Assembly (NCBI GenBank): GCA_003241785.1
Contig: QFPW01000007.1
Coordinates: forward strand, 107,339-171,338
Length of the DNA stretch: 64,000 bases
Direction: 5' to 3'
Origin: Rhodovulum sulfidophilum
Lineage (GTDB): Bacteria; Pseudomonadota; Alphaproteobacteria; Rhodobacterales; Rhodobacteraceae
The notes beneath the pieces were generated by a model. It saw nothing but the letters and a program-made list of their open reading frames with translations, had not been told where the DNA came from and made no database searches. The translations under genes and the position numbers were made by a program. Of this stretch, positions 8,214-17,684 are shown piece after piece. Each line of letters opens with the position of its first letter. The first letter of the stretch is position 1.

Positions 8214-9317
8214 TCAGGCCGCGTCGAGCGCGCGGCAATCCGCGACGTCCCAGCCGATCACGACGCGGTCCCCGGGGGAGAAACGGCGCTGATCGACCGC
8301 GTTGCGGCATTTCATGATGAAGTTGTCGTTGCCCGCGACCCGGAGCCGGGTGCGGAACGTGTCGCCCATGTAGATGAACTCGAGCACCTCGGCCTCGAGC
8401 TTGTGGGTGTCGGCCGGCATGCGCTCGGGCCGGTACTCGACGCGCTCCGGCCGGATCGACACCAGCGTGGCGTCGCCCGGGCGCGTGACGTTGACCGGCA
8501 GCGCGTCGATGACCGAGCCGTCGCCGAGCCGGACCGCGCAGCGCCCGTCGCCGATCGCCTCGACCGTCCCGTGCAACGTGTTGTTCTCGCCGATGAACTG
8601 CGCCACGAAGCTGTTGGTCGGCCGCTCGTAGAGGTCCTCGGGCGGGGCGAGCTGCTGGATGCGGCCGTCGTTGAAGACGGCGACGCGGTCCGACATCGTC
8701 AGCGCCTCGCCCTGGTCGTGCGTGACGTAGACCACGGTGACGCCGAGCCGCTCGTGCAGGTGCTTGATCTCGAACTGCATGTGCTCGCGCAGCTGCTTGT
8801 CGAGCGCGCCGAGCGGCTCGTCCATCAGCACGAGCTCGGGCTCGAAGACCAGCGCGCGGGCCAGCGCGATGCGCTGCTGCTGACCGCCCGAGAGCTGCGC
8901 CGGGCGGCGTCCGGCGAAGGCGCCCATCTGCACCATGTCGAGCGCGCGGGTGACCTTGGCGGTGATCTCGGACTTGTCGATCTTGCGGACCTGCAGCGGG
9001 AAGGCGAGATTCTCGCCCACCGTCATGTGCGGGAACAGCGCGTAGTTCTGGAACACCATGCCGATCCCGCGCTTGTGCGGCGGGATGTTGTTGATCGGCC
9101 GGCCGCCGAGGCGGATCTCGCCATGCGTCGCCGTCTCGAAGCCCGCGAGCATCATAAGGCAGGTCGTCTTGCCCGAGCCCGACGGCCCGAGCATCGTCAG
9201 AAACTCGCCTTTTCCGATGTCGAGGTTGAGATCCTTAACGACCAGCGTCGTGCCGTCGTAGCTTTTCTGCACGTGCTCGAAGGCCACGAAGGCCTTTTTC
9301 CCACTATCGGCGCTCAT
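8214..9317 (-). CDS. ABC transporter ATP-binding protein, PotA type
   Basis: 367 residues: Walker A GPSGSGKT (44-51), signature LSGGQ (142-146), Walker B LVLMDEP (162-168), switch His200, then a C-terminal TOBE-type regulatory domain (about 240-360). This fits the PotA/CUT1-like ATPases energising spermidine/putrescine-type importers. AGGAAA precedes the ATG. It is the first gene of the operon; the order ATPase, binding protein, two permeases is usual for alphaproteobacteria. Its promoter must lie in the 9318-9524 gap shared with the divergent Anbu operon. Confidence 0.9.
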   Translation of the reverse strand: MSADSGKKAFVAFEHVQKSYDGTTLVVKDLNLDIGKGEFLTMLGPSGSGKTTCLMMLAGFETATHGEIRLGGRPINNIPPHKRGIGMVFQNYALFPHMTVGENLAFPLQVRKIDKSEITAKVTRALDMVQMGAFAGRRPAQLSGGQQQRIALARALVFEPELVLMDEPLGALDKQLREHMQFEIKHLHERLGVTVVYVTHDQGEALTMSDRVAVFNDGRIQQLAPPEDLYERPTNSFVAQFIGENNTLHGTVEAIGDGRCAVRLGDGSVIDALPVNVTRPGDATLVSIRPERVEYRPERMPADTHKLEAEVLEFIYMGDTFRTRLRVAGNDNFIMKCRNAVDQRRFSPGDRVVIGWDVADCRALDAA

Positions 9318-9457
9318 AGAGTTTCCTGTCGCGTCGTTCAGAACTTGGCCCCCCGCCCAGCTGCCCAGAAGCTAATCACATCGCCGGAAATGACGCAAAT
9401 GCTACCGGGACAAGCCAGCGAAATGCGTTGTCGGGAGTGACATTCCGCGGTCGCCGG

Positions 9458-9486
9458 CTGACCGCTGATTTTCACAGCAATAGGGC
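9458..9486 (+). promoter_or_regulatory. Possible sigma70-like promoter of the Anbu operon
   Basis: CTGACC at 9458-9463 and TAGGGC at 9481-9486 are 17 bases apart. The -35 matches 4 of 6 consensus bases and the -10 is weak, but a TAGGG-type -10 also appears in candidate promoters of ihfA and tamA in this window. It is placed just upstream of the dyad at 9492-9510. Confidence 0.3.
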
Positions 9487-9491
9487 AAGCC

Positions 9492-9510
9492 CTGCGCAAC
9501 TCATGCGCAG
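9492..9510. promoter_or_regulatory. Dyad CTGCGCA-N5-TGCGCAG, possible operator
   Basis: A perfect 7-bp inverted repeat with a 5-base spacer lies in the intergenic region between the divergent potA-type gene and the Anbu operon, at the likely transcription start of the latter. The size and symmetry fit a dimeric regulator site, but a small RNA hairpin is equally possible. No regulator gene is adjacent. Confidence 0.4.
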
Positions 9511-9524
9511 TTTGCGACGTCTGA

Positions 9525-11027
9525 GTGCCCGATCGCGGCGCGTTGGCCGCGCGGAACCCGCTTGCCTTTTACGGACCGCTCGAATTTAGATGGGTCCAAC
9601 GAGCATGGAGACCAACCATATCATTCTTTAATGAAATGTACGACGGCGAGCAGATCCGGCCAGCCTATGCTCAGGTGATGGATTGGGTTCGCCGCACGCC
9701 CCCGGAGACCCTGGGGCAGAAGAAGGCCGAGGCCGAGGCGCTGTTCCGCCGGATCGGCATCACCTTCGCCGTATACGGCGAGGGCGGCGACACGGAACGC
9801 CTGATTCCCTTCGACATGATGCCCCGGGTCTTCACCGAGGCCGAGTGGCGCAAGCTCGAGCGGGGGGTGAAGCAGCGCGCGCGCGCGCTCAACGCCTTCC
9901 TCTTCGACGTCTACCATCGCTCCGAGATCGTTCGCGCCGGCAAGATCCCGGCGGAGCTCGTCTATCGCAACGAGGCCTACGAGGCGGCCGTGGTCGGGAT
10001 CGACCCGCCCGCCGGCGTCTACAGCCATATCGTCGGGATCGACCTGGTACGGACCGGCCCGGACGAGTTCTTCGTGCTCGAGGACAACTGCCGCACGCCC
10101 TCGGGCGTGAGCTACATGCTCGAGAACCGCGAGATCATGATGCGGATGTTCCCGGAGCTGTTCCGGGCGACCCGCATCGCGCCGGTCGACGACTATCCCG
10201 ACCGGCTGCGCCGCACGCTGGCGAGCGTGGCGCCGCGCAAGTGCGACGGCGACCCGGTGAGCGTCGTCCTGTCGCCCGGCTCGTTCAACAGCGCCTACTA
10301 CGAGCATTCGTTCCTCGCCGACCAGATGGGGATCGAGATCGTCGAGGGGCAGGACCTCTTCGTGCAGGGCGATTTCGTCTATATGCGCACGACCGAGGGA
10401 CCGAAGAAGGTCGACGTGATCTACCGGCGGATCGACGACAGCTTCCTCGACCCGCTGTGCTTCCGGCCCGATTCGATGCTCGGCGTTCCGGGGCTGATGA
10501 ACGTCTACCGCTCCGGCGGCGTCGCGATCTGCTCGGCGCCCGGCGCCGGGGTCGCCGACGACAAGGCGGTCTATACCTACGTGCCCGACATGATCCGCTT
10601 CTACCTCGGGGAGGAGCCGATCCTGAAGAACGTCCAGACCTGGAAATGCGGCGATCCCAAGGACCTGAAGTACGTCCTCGAGAACCTGAAGGATCTCGTG
10701 GTCAAGGAGGTGCACGGCTCCGGCGGCTACGGCATGCTGGTCGGCCCGAAATCGACCAAGGAGCAGGTCGCGGCCTATGCCGAGCGCATCAAGGCCGATC
10801 CGGCGGATTTCATCGCCCAGCCCACGCTGGCGCTCTCGACCTGCCCGACCTTCGTCGACGAGGGGCTGGCGCCCCGTCACGTCGACCTGCGGCCCTTCTG
10901 CCTGGTCGGGCGCGAGGTGCATCTCTGCCCGGGCGGCCTCACGCGCGTCGCGATGCGCGAGGGCAGTCTGGTCGTGAACTCGTCGCAGGGCGGCGGTGTC
11001 AAGGACACCTGGGTACTGGCGGATTAA
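9525..11027 (+). CDS. Circularly permuted ATP-grasp protein (DUF404/DUF407), Anbu-operon ligase
   Basis: 500 residues from GTG 9525. The family-like sequence begins at SFFNEMYDGEQIRPAY (codons from 9621), so the first 31 residues are probably untranslated. A GGAG sits 7 bases before an ATA codon at 9618, and the first ATG is at 9636, inside the conserved start. Later landmarks are LIPFDMMPRVF, VLEDNCRTPSG and the glycine-rich VVKEVHGSGGYGM. These proteins resemble glutathionylspermidine-synthase-type ATP-grasp ligases and are predicted to form peptide or amide bonds; the substrate is unknown. It is first in a four-gene operon, nine bases before the alpha-E gene. Confidence 0.88.
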   Translation: MPDRGALAARNPLAFYGPLEFRWVQRAWRPTISFFNEMYDGEQIRPAYAQVMDWVRRTPPETLGQKKAEAEALFRRIGITFAVYGEGGDTERLIPFDMMPRVFTEAEWRKLERGVKQRARALNAFLFDVYHRSEIVRAGKIPAELVYRNEAYEAAVVGIDPPAGVYSHIVGIDLVRTGPDEFFVLEDNCRTPSGVSYMLENREIMMRMFPELFRATRIAPVDDYPDRLRRTLASVAPRKCDGDPVSVVLSPGSFNSAYYEHSFLADQMGIEIVEGQDLFVQGDFVYMRTTEGPKKVDVIYRRIDDSFLDPLCFRPDSMLGVPGLMNVYRSGGVAICSAPGAGVADDKAVYTYVPDMIRFYLGEEPILKNVQTWKCGDPKDLKYVLENLKDLVVKEVHGSGGYGMLVGPKSTKEQVAAYAERIKADPADFIAQPTLALSTCPTFVDEGLAPRHVDLRPFCLVGREVHLCPGGLTRVAMREGSLVVNSSQGGGVKDTWVLAD

Positions 11028-11036
11028 GGAACGGGC

Positions 11037-11990
11037 ATGCTGAGCCGCACCGCGGAAAATCTCTACTGGCTCGCCCGGTACATGGAGCGGGCCGAAACCA
11101 TGGCGCGCCTGCTCGAGGTCGGCTACCGGATGGCGCTGATGCCATCGGTGGGCGCGGGCTATCGCAACGAATGGGCCTCGCTCGTCGCCGCGGCCGGATC
11201 GGCCTCCGGCTTCGAGGCGAAGTTCGGCGAGGACTTCAAGCAGCGCGACGTGGAAACCTGGCTGTTCTACGATCGCGAGAACAACTCCAGCGTGATGAGC
11301 TGCATCGAGACCGCGCGCCAGAACGGGCGCGCGGTGCGCACGGCGCTGACGACCGAGATGTGGGACGCGCTGAACGGCGCCTATCTCGAGCTGAAGGAGC
11401 TCGAGCGGCAGCCCCGGACGGACGACCTGCTGCCGAGGCTCTGCGAATGGACCAAGCGGCAGGGCGCGCTGCTGCGCGGCGCGACCGAGGCCACGCATCT
11501 GCAGAACGACGGCTACGACTTCCTCAACATCGGCACCTATATCGAGCGGGCGGACAACACCGCGCGGCTGCTCGACGTGAAATACTACGTGCTGCTGCCG
11601 ACGCTCGACATGGTCGGAGGCTCGGTCGACACCTATCAGTGGACCACGCTCCTGCGCGCGCTCTCGGCCTTCCGCTCGTTCCACTGGGCCTATGGGGGCG
11701 AGTATTCGCCGAAGAAGATCTCGCACTTCCTCATCCTCAACCGCGCCTGCCCGCGCTCGCTCCTGCACTGCCAGGACAAGGTGGCCTTCCACCTCAACCG
11801 GCTGGCGAGCGCCTATGGCCGGACCAACTGCGCGCACGAGCGGCTGCGCGGGGTGCTGGCCGAGCTGGGGGACATGGACCTCGACACGATCATCGACAGC
11901 GGCCTGCATGAATTCCTGACGCGGTTCGTCGGCCAGAACGCCGCGCTCGGCCAGGACGTCGCCGATGGCTATCTCTTCGGAGTGCAGTAG
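11037..11990 (+). CDS. Alpha-E domain protein (DUF403)
   Basis: 317 residues, predicted all-helical, starting with LSRTAENLYWLARYMERAE, the hallmark opening of the alpha-E family, and containing IGTYIERADNTARLLD near residue 162. AAGGAAC precedes the ATG. Alpha-E proteins nearly always accompany a circularly permuted ATP-grasp protein and a transglutaminase-like protein, sometimes fused to them. The biochemical role is not established; a scaffold or accessory function to the ligase is inferred. The stop TAG directly abuts the ATG of the next gene. Confidence 0.9.
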   Translation: MLSRTAENLYWLARYMERAETMARLLEVGYRMALMPSVGAGYRNEWASLVAAAGSASGFEAKFGEDFKQRDVETWLFYDRENNSSVMSCIETARQNGRAVRTALTTEMWDALNGAYLELKELERQPRTDDLLPRLCEWTKRQGALLRGATEATHLQNDGYDFLNIGTYIERADNTARLLDVKYYVLLPTLDMVGGSVDTYQWTTLLRALSAFRSFHWAYGGEYSPKKISHFLILNRACPRSLLHCQDKVAFHLNRLASAYGRTNCAHERLRGVLAELGDMDLDTIIDSGLHEFLTRFVGQNAALGQDVADGYLFGVQ

Positions 11991-12806
11991 ATGCTGCTGA
12001 CCGTGCGACACACGACGACCTATGTCTTCGACACGCCGATGCGCTTCGTCGCCCAGAGCCACCGCCTGACGCCCGCGAACAACGGGAGCCAGAAGGTCCG
12101 GTCCTGGTCGGTCACCTCCGAGGGCGCGACCTTCGGCGCGGCCTTCACCGACGGGGCCGGCGACCGGGTCACGACGATGACCGCGCAGGGGCCGGTCGAC
12201 CGGATCGAGATCCTGGTCGAGGGCGGCGTGGAGACCGTCGACACCACCGGCGTGCTGCGCGACCACCGCGAGATCATCTCGCCGGTCTGCTACCTGCAGG
12301 GCACCGCCGCGACCACGCCGACCGGCGCGCTGCTCGAACTGGTCGCGAAGACCGTCGAGGCCGCGCGCGGCACCGATCTCGCCCGCGCGCACCGGTTCAA
12401 CGAGGTGGTGGGCGAGGCGATCGCCTATGTCCCGGGGGCCACCCACGCGCATACCACCGCCGCCGAGGCGGTCGAGCTCGGCCAGGGCGTCTGCCAGGAT
12501 CACGCCCATGCGCTGATCGCCATGGCCCAAGCCGCCGGCATGCCGGCGCGCTACGTCTCGGGCTACCTGCTCGCCGGCGAGGCGGTCACCGAGAGCGACG
12601 CGAGCCATGCCTGGGCCGAGATCCGGGTCGACGGTCTCGGCTGGGTCGGCTTCGACGCGGCGAATGGTTGTTGCCCCGACGCGCGTTATATCCGATTGGG
12701 ATCAGGTCGCGACGCACGGGAAGCCGCGCCGATTCGCGGCGTCTCGCGCGGAGGCGGGTCCGAGGCGCTGGATGTCCGGGTCGTTGTCGCGCAAGGACAA
12801 CAATAA
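11991..12806 (+). CDS. Transglutaminase-like cysteine peptidase/amidase
   Basis: 271 residues: an N-terminal bacterial transglutaminase-associated domain (about 1-80), then the papain-like transglutaminase core. A full catalytic set is visible: Cys168 in GQGVCQDHAH, His206 in ASHAWAEI, and Asp222 in GFDAANG. Bacterial members are thought to act as peptidases or amidases rather than protein cross-linkers. There is no signal peptide, so it should be cytoplasmic. Start and stop codons abut the alpha-E gene, and Anbu follows after 27 bases; all four genes are probably co-expressed. Confidence 0.9.
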   Translation: MLLTVRHTTTYVFDTPMRFVAQSHRLTPANNGSQKVRSWSVTSEGATFGAAFTDGAGDRVTTMTAQGPVDRIEILVEGGVETVDTTGVLRDHREIISPVCYLQGTAATTPTGALLELVAKTVEAARGTDLARAHRFNEVVGEAIAYVPGATHAHTTAAEAVELGQGVCQDHAHALIAMAQAAGMPARYVSGYLLAGEAVTESDASHAWAEIRVDGLGWVGFDAANGCCPDARYIRLGSGRDAREAAPIRGVSRGGGSEALDVRVVVAQGQQ

Positions 12807-12833
12807 CCCGCGGCCAGGGACCGCCTTCACGTC

Positions 12834-13571
12834 ATGACTTACTGCGTTGGCATGCTGCTCGATGCCGGGCTCGTCATGCTGTCCGATACCCGCACCAACG
12901 CGGGCCTCGACAACATCTCGATCTACCGCAAGATGTTCGTCTTCGAGGAACCGGGCGAGCGGGTGGTCACCATCATGACCGCCGGCTCGCTCTCGATCAC
13001 CCAGACGGTGATCGCCAAGCTCCAGCACGAGATCGAAAGCTCCGAGGCGACGGCGAAGACCTCGATCATGCTCGCCGAGACCATGCTCGACGTCGCCGAG
13101 GTGATCGGCCAGACGCTCTCGGACGTCAGCGTCGACATCGGCGAGAAGATGACGCGGATGGACAGCAAGGCGCCCTCCGCCGCGCTGATCGTCGGCGGGC
13201 AGCGCAAGGGCGGCGCGATGCGGCTTTTCCTGATCTATCCCGAGGGCAATTTCATCGAGGCGACCGACGACACGCCTTATCTGCAGATCGGCGAGCACAA
13301 ATACGGCAAGCCGATCCTCGACCGGGTGGTCCATGTCGGCACCTCGATCGAGGAGGGCCGCAAGGTGGCGCTCCTGTCGATGGATTCGACGCTGCGCTCG
13401 AATCTCTCGGTCGGCATGCCGCTCGATCTCCTGACGGTGCGGCGCGACGCCTATCGCGTGTCAAGCCGCGAGCGGATCGAGGCCGGGGACCCGGCTTTCA
13501 ACGCGATGTCCGACGCGTGGAGCCGCGCGCTGCGCGACGCCTTTCTCAACATGCCGGCCGGGCCGACCTGA
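12834..13571 (+). CDS. Anbu, bacterial proteasome-homologue peptidase
   Basis: 245 residues beginning MTYCVGMLLDAGLVMLSDTR. Removal of Met1 would expose Thr2 as the N-terminal nucleophile. Asp18 (SDTRTNAG) and Lys33 (YRKM) sit where the Thr1-Asp17-Lys33-type proteasome triad is expected. HslV is about 175 residues; the longer length and the operon partners identify this as Anbu (ancestral beta-subunit) and not HslV. Anbu assembles into open helical or ring-like oligomers with no known ATPase partner and no settled substrate. Fourth gene of the operon; a hairpin at 13581-13608 follows. Confidence 0.9.
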   Translation: MTYCVGMLLDAGLVMLSDTRTNAGLDNISIYRKMFVFEEPGERVVTIMTAGSLSITQTVIAKLQHEIESSEATAKTSIMLAETMLDVAEVIGQTLSDVSVDIGEKMTRMDSKAPSAALIVGGQRKGGAMRLFLIYPEGNFIEATDDTPYLQIGEHKYGKPILDRVVHVGTSIEEGRKVALLSMDSTLRSNLSVGMPLDLLTVRRDAYRVSSRERIEAGDPAFNAMSDAWSRALRDAFLNMPAGPT

Positions 13572-13580
13572 GGAACCCGG

Positions 13581-13608
13581 CGGGCGCCGACCGTGGCCGG
13601 CGCCCGCG
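13581..13608. terminator. Bidirectional terminator-like hairpin
   Basis: GCGGGCGCCG (13581-13590), loop ACCGTGGC, and exact complement 13599-13608 lie between the convergent Anbu and SHOCT genes. No T-tract is present on either strand, so termination efficiency is uncertain. Confidence 0.55.
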
Positions 13609-13614
13609 CGGCGA

Positions 13615-13992
13615 TCAGAGCAGGCGGGCCCGCAGGCGGGAGTATTCCGCCTCGGTGATGGTCCCGTCGGCCTTGAGCTTGCCGAGCTTCTCGAGCTCGT
13701 CCGCGGTGGAATAGCCCACGAACTTGCGCAGCTCGTCCCGCGCCTCCGCCGTCCGCGCCTGGGCGCGCTCGGCCATGCCGCCGCCCTGGGTCAGCAGATA
13801 GGCGAAGACGCCGAGGAAGGGCAGCAGCAGCAGCACGACGACCCAGATCACCTTTCCGAAGCCCGACACGTCGTGCCGGCGGAAGAGATCCGCGTAGATC
13901 GTGATCAGAAGCCAGATCCACATCACGAACATGAAGATCGTGAGGAGATCGAGCAGGAAGTTCCAGAAGGTGAAGCCTTCGCTCATGATCAT
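13615..13992 (-). CDS. Small membrane protein with PLDc_N-like and SHOCT domains
   Basis: 125 residues: two hydrophobic helices (about 10-35 and 45-68, containing WVVLLLLPFLGVFAYLL as in phospholipase D N-terminal-like anchors) and a C-terminal SHOCT-type helix pair (ADELEKLGKLKADGTITEAEY.. near 97-123). GGGGAA lies six bases before ATG 13992; a second ATG two codons in is possible. SHOCT modules occur at the ends of many membrane proteins and may mediate oligomerisation; the function is unknown. Confidence 0.75.
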   Translation of the reverse strand: MIMSEGFTFWNFLLDLLTIFMFVMWIWLLITIYADLFRRHDVSGFGKVIWVVVLLLLPFLGVFAYLLTQGGGMAERAQARTAEARDELRKFVGYSTADELEKLGKLKADGTITEAEYSRLRARLL

Positions 13993-14087
13993 GCTTAGTT
14001 CCCCGAAAATCCGTGCCTTGCTGGCACAGCCCTAAGTTCCGCCGATGGAAGGCGCCTTGATTTCGATCACGTCGCCGACCCGCCGAC

Positions 14088-15269
14088 TCAGGCCGGCGTG
14101 TCCGAGGGCATAGCGGTTTCGACGAGTTTCGCCCAGTACGAGCAGCCGTAGGGGATCAACTCATCGTTGAAATCGTAGGCGGGGTGGTGCAGTTTCGCGC
14201 TGTCGCCGTTGCCGACGAAGATGAAGGCGCCGGGGCGCGCGTTCAGCATGAAGGAAAAGTCCTCCGCGCCCATCATGGGCGCCGCCTCGGTGTCGACCCG
14301 GCCCGTGCCGACGATCCCGGCGGCGACGCGCGCGGCGAAGTCGGTCTCGGCCTCCGAATTGGCCGTCACCGGGTAATTGCGCACGTAGTCGATCGTCGCG
14401 GTCGCGCCATGCGCCGCCGCCACGCCGGCGACGAGCGCCCGGAGCCGGTCCTCGATGACGTCCTGGACGCCGGGATCGAGGCTCCGCGTGGTGCCGCGCA
14501 GCTCGACCGTCTCGGGGATGACGTTGAAGGACGTGCTTTCGGTGTGGAAGCTCGTCACCGAGACCACGGCGGATTTCAAGGGATCGGTGTTGCGCGAGGC
14601 GATGGTCTGCAGGCCGAGCACGATCTGGCTCGCCACCACCACGGGGTCGATGGTGTTGTGCGGCTGGGCGGCGTGGCCGCCCTGGCCGATGACCTGGATC
14701 GTGAACACGTCCGAGGCCGCCATCAGCGGCCCCGGCCGCAGGAAGAAGTCGCCGACCGGCAGGCCGGGATGGTTGTGCATCCCGTAGACTTCCTGGATGC
14801 CGAACCGGTCCATCATCCCGTCCGCGACCATCTCGCGCCCGCCGCCGCCGCCTTCCTCGGCCGGCTGGAAGATCACCACCGCCGTGCCGTCGAAGTTGCG
14901 CGTCTCCGTCAGGTAGCGCGCCGCGCCGAGCAGCATCGCGGTATGGCCGTCGTGGCCGCAGGCGTGCATCGCGCCGGGAGTCTTCGAGGCATAGGGCAGG
15001 CCGGTGATCTCGGTCATCGGCAGCGCGTCCATGTCGGCGCGCAGCCCGATCACCCGCCCCGAGCCGGTGTCGCGGCCCCGGATCACCCCGACGACGCCGG
15101 TGCGCCCGATCCCCGTCACCACCTCGTCGCAGCCGAAGTCGCGCAGCTTCGCGGCGACCAGCGCGCTGGTGCGATGGGTGTCGAACAGGATCTCGGGATT
15201 CTCGTGGATGTCGCGCCGCCAGGCGGTGATCTCTTCGGCCAGATCGGCGAACCGGTTCAGGACGGGCAT
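14088..15269 (-). CDS. M20 family amidohydrolase (hippurate hydrolase/aminoacylase type)
   Basis: 393 residues from ATG 15269. The metal-site motifs ACGHDGHTAML (near 100) and FQPAEEGGGGG (near 130), plus GQGGHAAQPH in the dimerisation domain, place it with M20D amidohydrolases that cleave N-acyl amino acids. Late His in AKLHHPAYDF fits the last ligand. It follows the ArgE-like gene by 29 bases on the same strand, so the two hydrolases are probably co-transcribed, and they lie divergent to the peptide importer. Exact substrate unknown. Confidence 0.88.
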   Translation of the reverse strand: MPVLNRFADLAEEITAWRRDIHENPEILFDTHRTSALVAAKLRDFGCDEVVTGIGRTGVVGVIRGRDTGSGRVIGLRADMDALPMTEITGLPYASKTPGAMHACGHDGHTAMLLGAARYLTETRNFDGTAVVIFQPAEEGGGGGREMVADGMMDRFGIQEVYGMHNHPGLPVGDFFLRPGPLMAASDVFTIQVIGQGGHAAQPHNTIDPVVVASQIVLGLQTIASRNTDPLKSAVVSVTSFHTESTSFNVIPETVELRGTTRSLDPGVQDVIEDRLRALVAGVAAAHGATATIDYVRNYPVTANSEAETDFAARVAAGIVGTGRVDTEAAPMMGAEDFSFMLNARPGAFIFVGNGDSAKLHHPAYDFNDELIPYGCSYWAKLVETAMPSDTPA

Positions 15270-15298
15270 GCGTCGTGTGCCTCTCGCAAGGGGCCGCC

Positions 15299-16462
15299 TC
15301 AGGCGGCCAGCGTCTCGATCAGCCGGCGCACGAAGCGCGTGCCGGCCTGGAGTTCGGAAATCGCGATGAATTCGTCGGGCTGGTGTCCCTGGGCGATCGA
15401 GCCCGGGCCGCAGACCACGGTCGAAAGGCCACGCTGCTGGAACTGTCCGGCCTCGGTCATGTAGGAGACCACGTGGCGGCCGTTGTCGCCCGTGAGCGCG
15501 CGCGCGAGCCGTTCGGCCGCGCCGTCGGGCTCCGGCGCGCAGCCCGGCAGGTCCATGTGGGTCCGGATCTCGATCCCGGCCTCGGGGTGGATCGCGCGCA
15601 TCCGCGCCTCGATCCGCGCGGCCTCGGCGCGCACCCGCGCCTGCCAGCCGTCGAGCGATTCCGAGGGCAGGGCGCGGATCTCGCCCGAGAACCGGCATTC
15701 GCGCGCGGTGATGTTGTCGGCGGTGCCGCCCTCGATCCGGCCGGCGTGGAGCGTCGTGTAGGGCGGGTCGAAGCCTTCCGCGAGGCCGGCCGCCGGGTCC
15801 CTGGCGTTCTCCTCGACCTGGTTGCCCATCCAGGCGATCAGCCGCGCCGCCTCCATCACCGCCGAGACGCCGCGGTGCATCAGGCTCGAATGCACCGAAT
15901 GGCCGCGGACGTGGACGCGGTAGCCCCAGCCGGACTTGTGCCCGGTGACGACGCGCATCTCGGTCGGCTCGCCCACGATCACCGCGCCGGGCTTCGGCTC
16001 GCGCGCGACGAGCGCGTCGATCATGTCGGGGGCGCCGAGGCAGCCCAGCTCCTCGTCATAGCTCAGCGCGACGAAGATCGGGCGCTTGAGGTCGGCCGCG
16101 AGCATCTCCGGCACCATGGCGAGCGAGATCGCGCAGAACCCCTTCATGTCGCAGGTGCCGCGGCCGTAGAGCCTGCCGTCCCGCTCGACCAGCCGGAACG
16201 GATCGGAGGTCCAGGCCTGCCCGTCCACCGGCACGACGTCGGTATGCCCCGAGAGCACGACGCCGCCGGGCGCCTCCGGCCCGATCCGGGCGAAGAGGCT
16301 CGCCTTCTCGCCGGTCGCGTCCGGGACGCGGTGCGTCGCGACGCCATGCCCCCCGAGATAGCTCTCGACGAAGGCGATGAGATCGAGGTTGCTCCGGCTC
16401 GAGACGGTCGGGAAGGCGACCAGCCGGTCTAGCATCTGTCGGGGGGAGAGGACGTCGGTCAT
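15299..16462 (-). CDS. argE: Acetylornithine deacetylase-like M20 peptidase
   Basis: 387 residues. The catalytic-domain motifs LSGHTDVVPVDGQAW and YGRGTCDMKGF and the length match ArgE, which releases ornithine from N-acetylornithine in arginine synthesis. Many alphaproteobacteria make ornithine through ArgJ, so ArgE-like enzymes in this group may act on other N-acyl amino acids. First gene of a two-hydrolase unit, with a 202-base divergent gap to the peptide importer operon. Confidence 0.82.
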   Translation of the reverse strand: MTDVLSPRQMLDRLVAFPTVSSRSNLDLIAFVESYLGGHGVATHRVPDATGEKASLFARIGPEAPGGVVLSGHTDVVPVDGQAWTSDPFRLVERDGRLYGRGTCDMKGFCAISLAMVPEMLAADLKRPIFVALSYDEELGCLGAPDMIDALVAREPKPGAVIVGEPTEMRVVTGHKSGWGYRVHVRGHSVHSSLMHRGVSAVMEAARLIAWMGNQVEENARDPAAGLAEGFDPPYTTLHAGRIEGGTADNITARECRFSGEIRALPSESLDGWQARVRAEAARIEARMRAIHPEAGIEIRTHMDLPGCAPEPDGAAERLARALTGDNGRHVVSYMTEAGQFQQRGLSTVVCGPGSIAQGHQPDEFIAISELQAGTRFVRRLIETLAA

Positions 16463-16664
16463 CTGTCGGCTCGCGTGTATCGGGCCAGTCTGGGCGGGGG
16501 CGGCGGGGCCGTCAACCCCGGGCCCGCCGGTCGCCGAATTCCAGTGTTGCCGGTTCGTTGATTCAGAGGTTAACCTTTCGTGACAGCGCGCGGCCAGTCA
16601 CGGGACGGGGCCGCGCGCCTTCGATCGGAGCGGCCTCCTGGGGGTGCGTTGATGCCGGAACAGC

Positions 16665-17673
<1,009 letters not shown>

Positions 17674-17684
<11 letters not shown>

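Noticed and set aside
9621..12608. A 995-codon open frame antisense to the Anbu operon
   Set aside because: Product is a low-complexity Arg/His/Gly chain; the plus-strand genes have intact catalytic motifs and ribosome sites.
14088..15698. A 536-codon version of the M20 amidohydrolase
   Set aside because: The extra 143 codons overlap the ArgE-like gene and look like Arg-rich shadow sequence; the family start is at 15269.
16463..16664. TTGCCG-N17-TTAACC as promoter of the peptide importer
   Set aside because: The -10 matches the consensus at only two positions, too weak to list as a feature.
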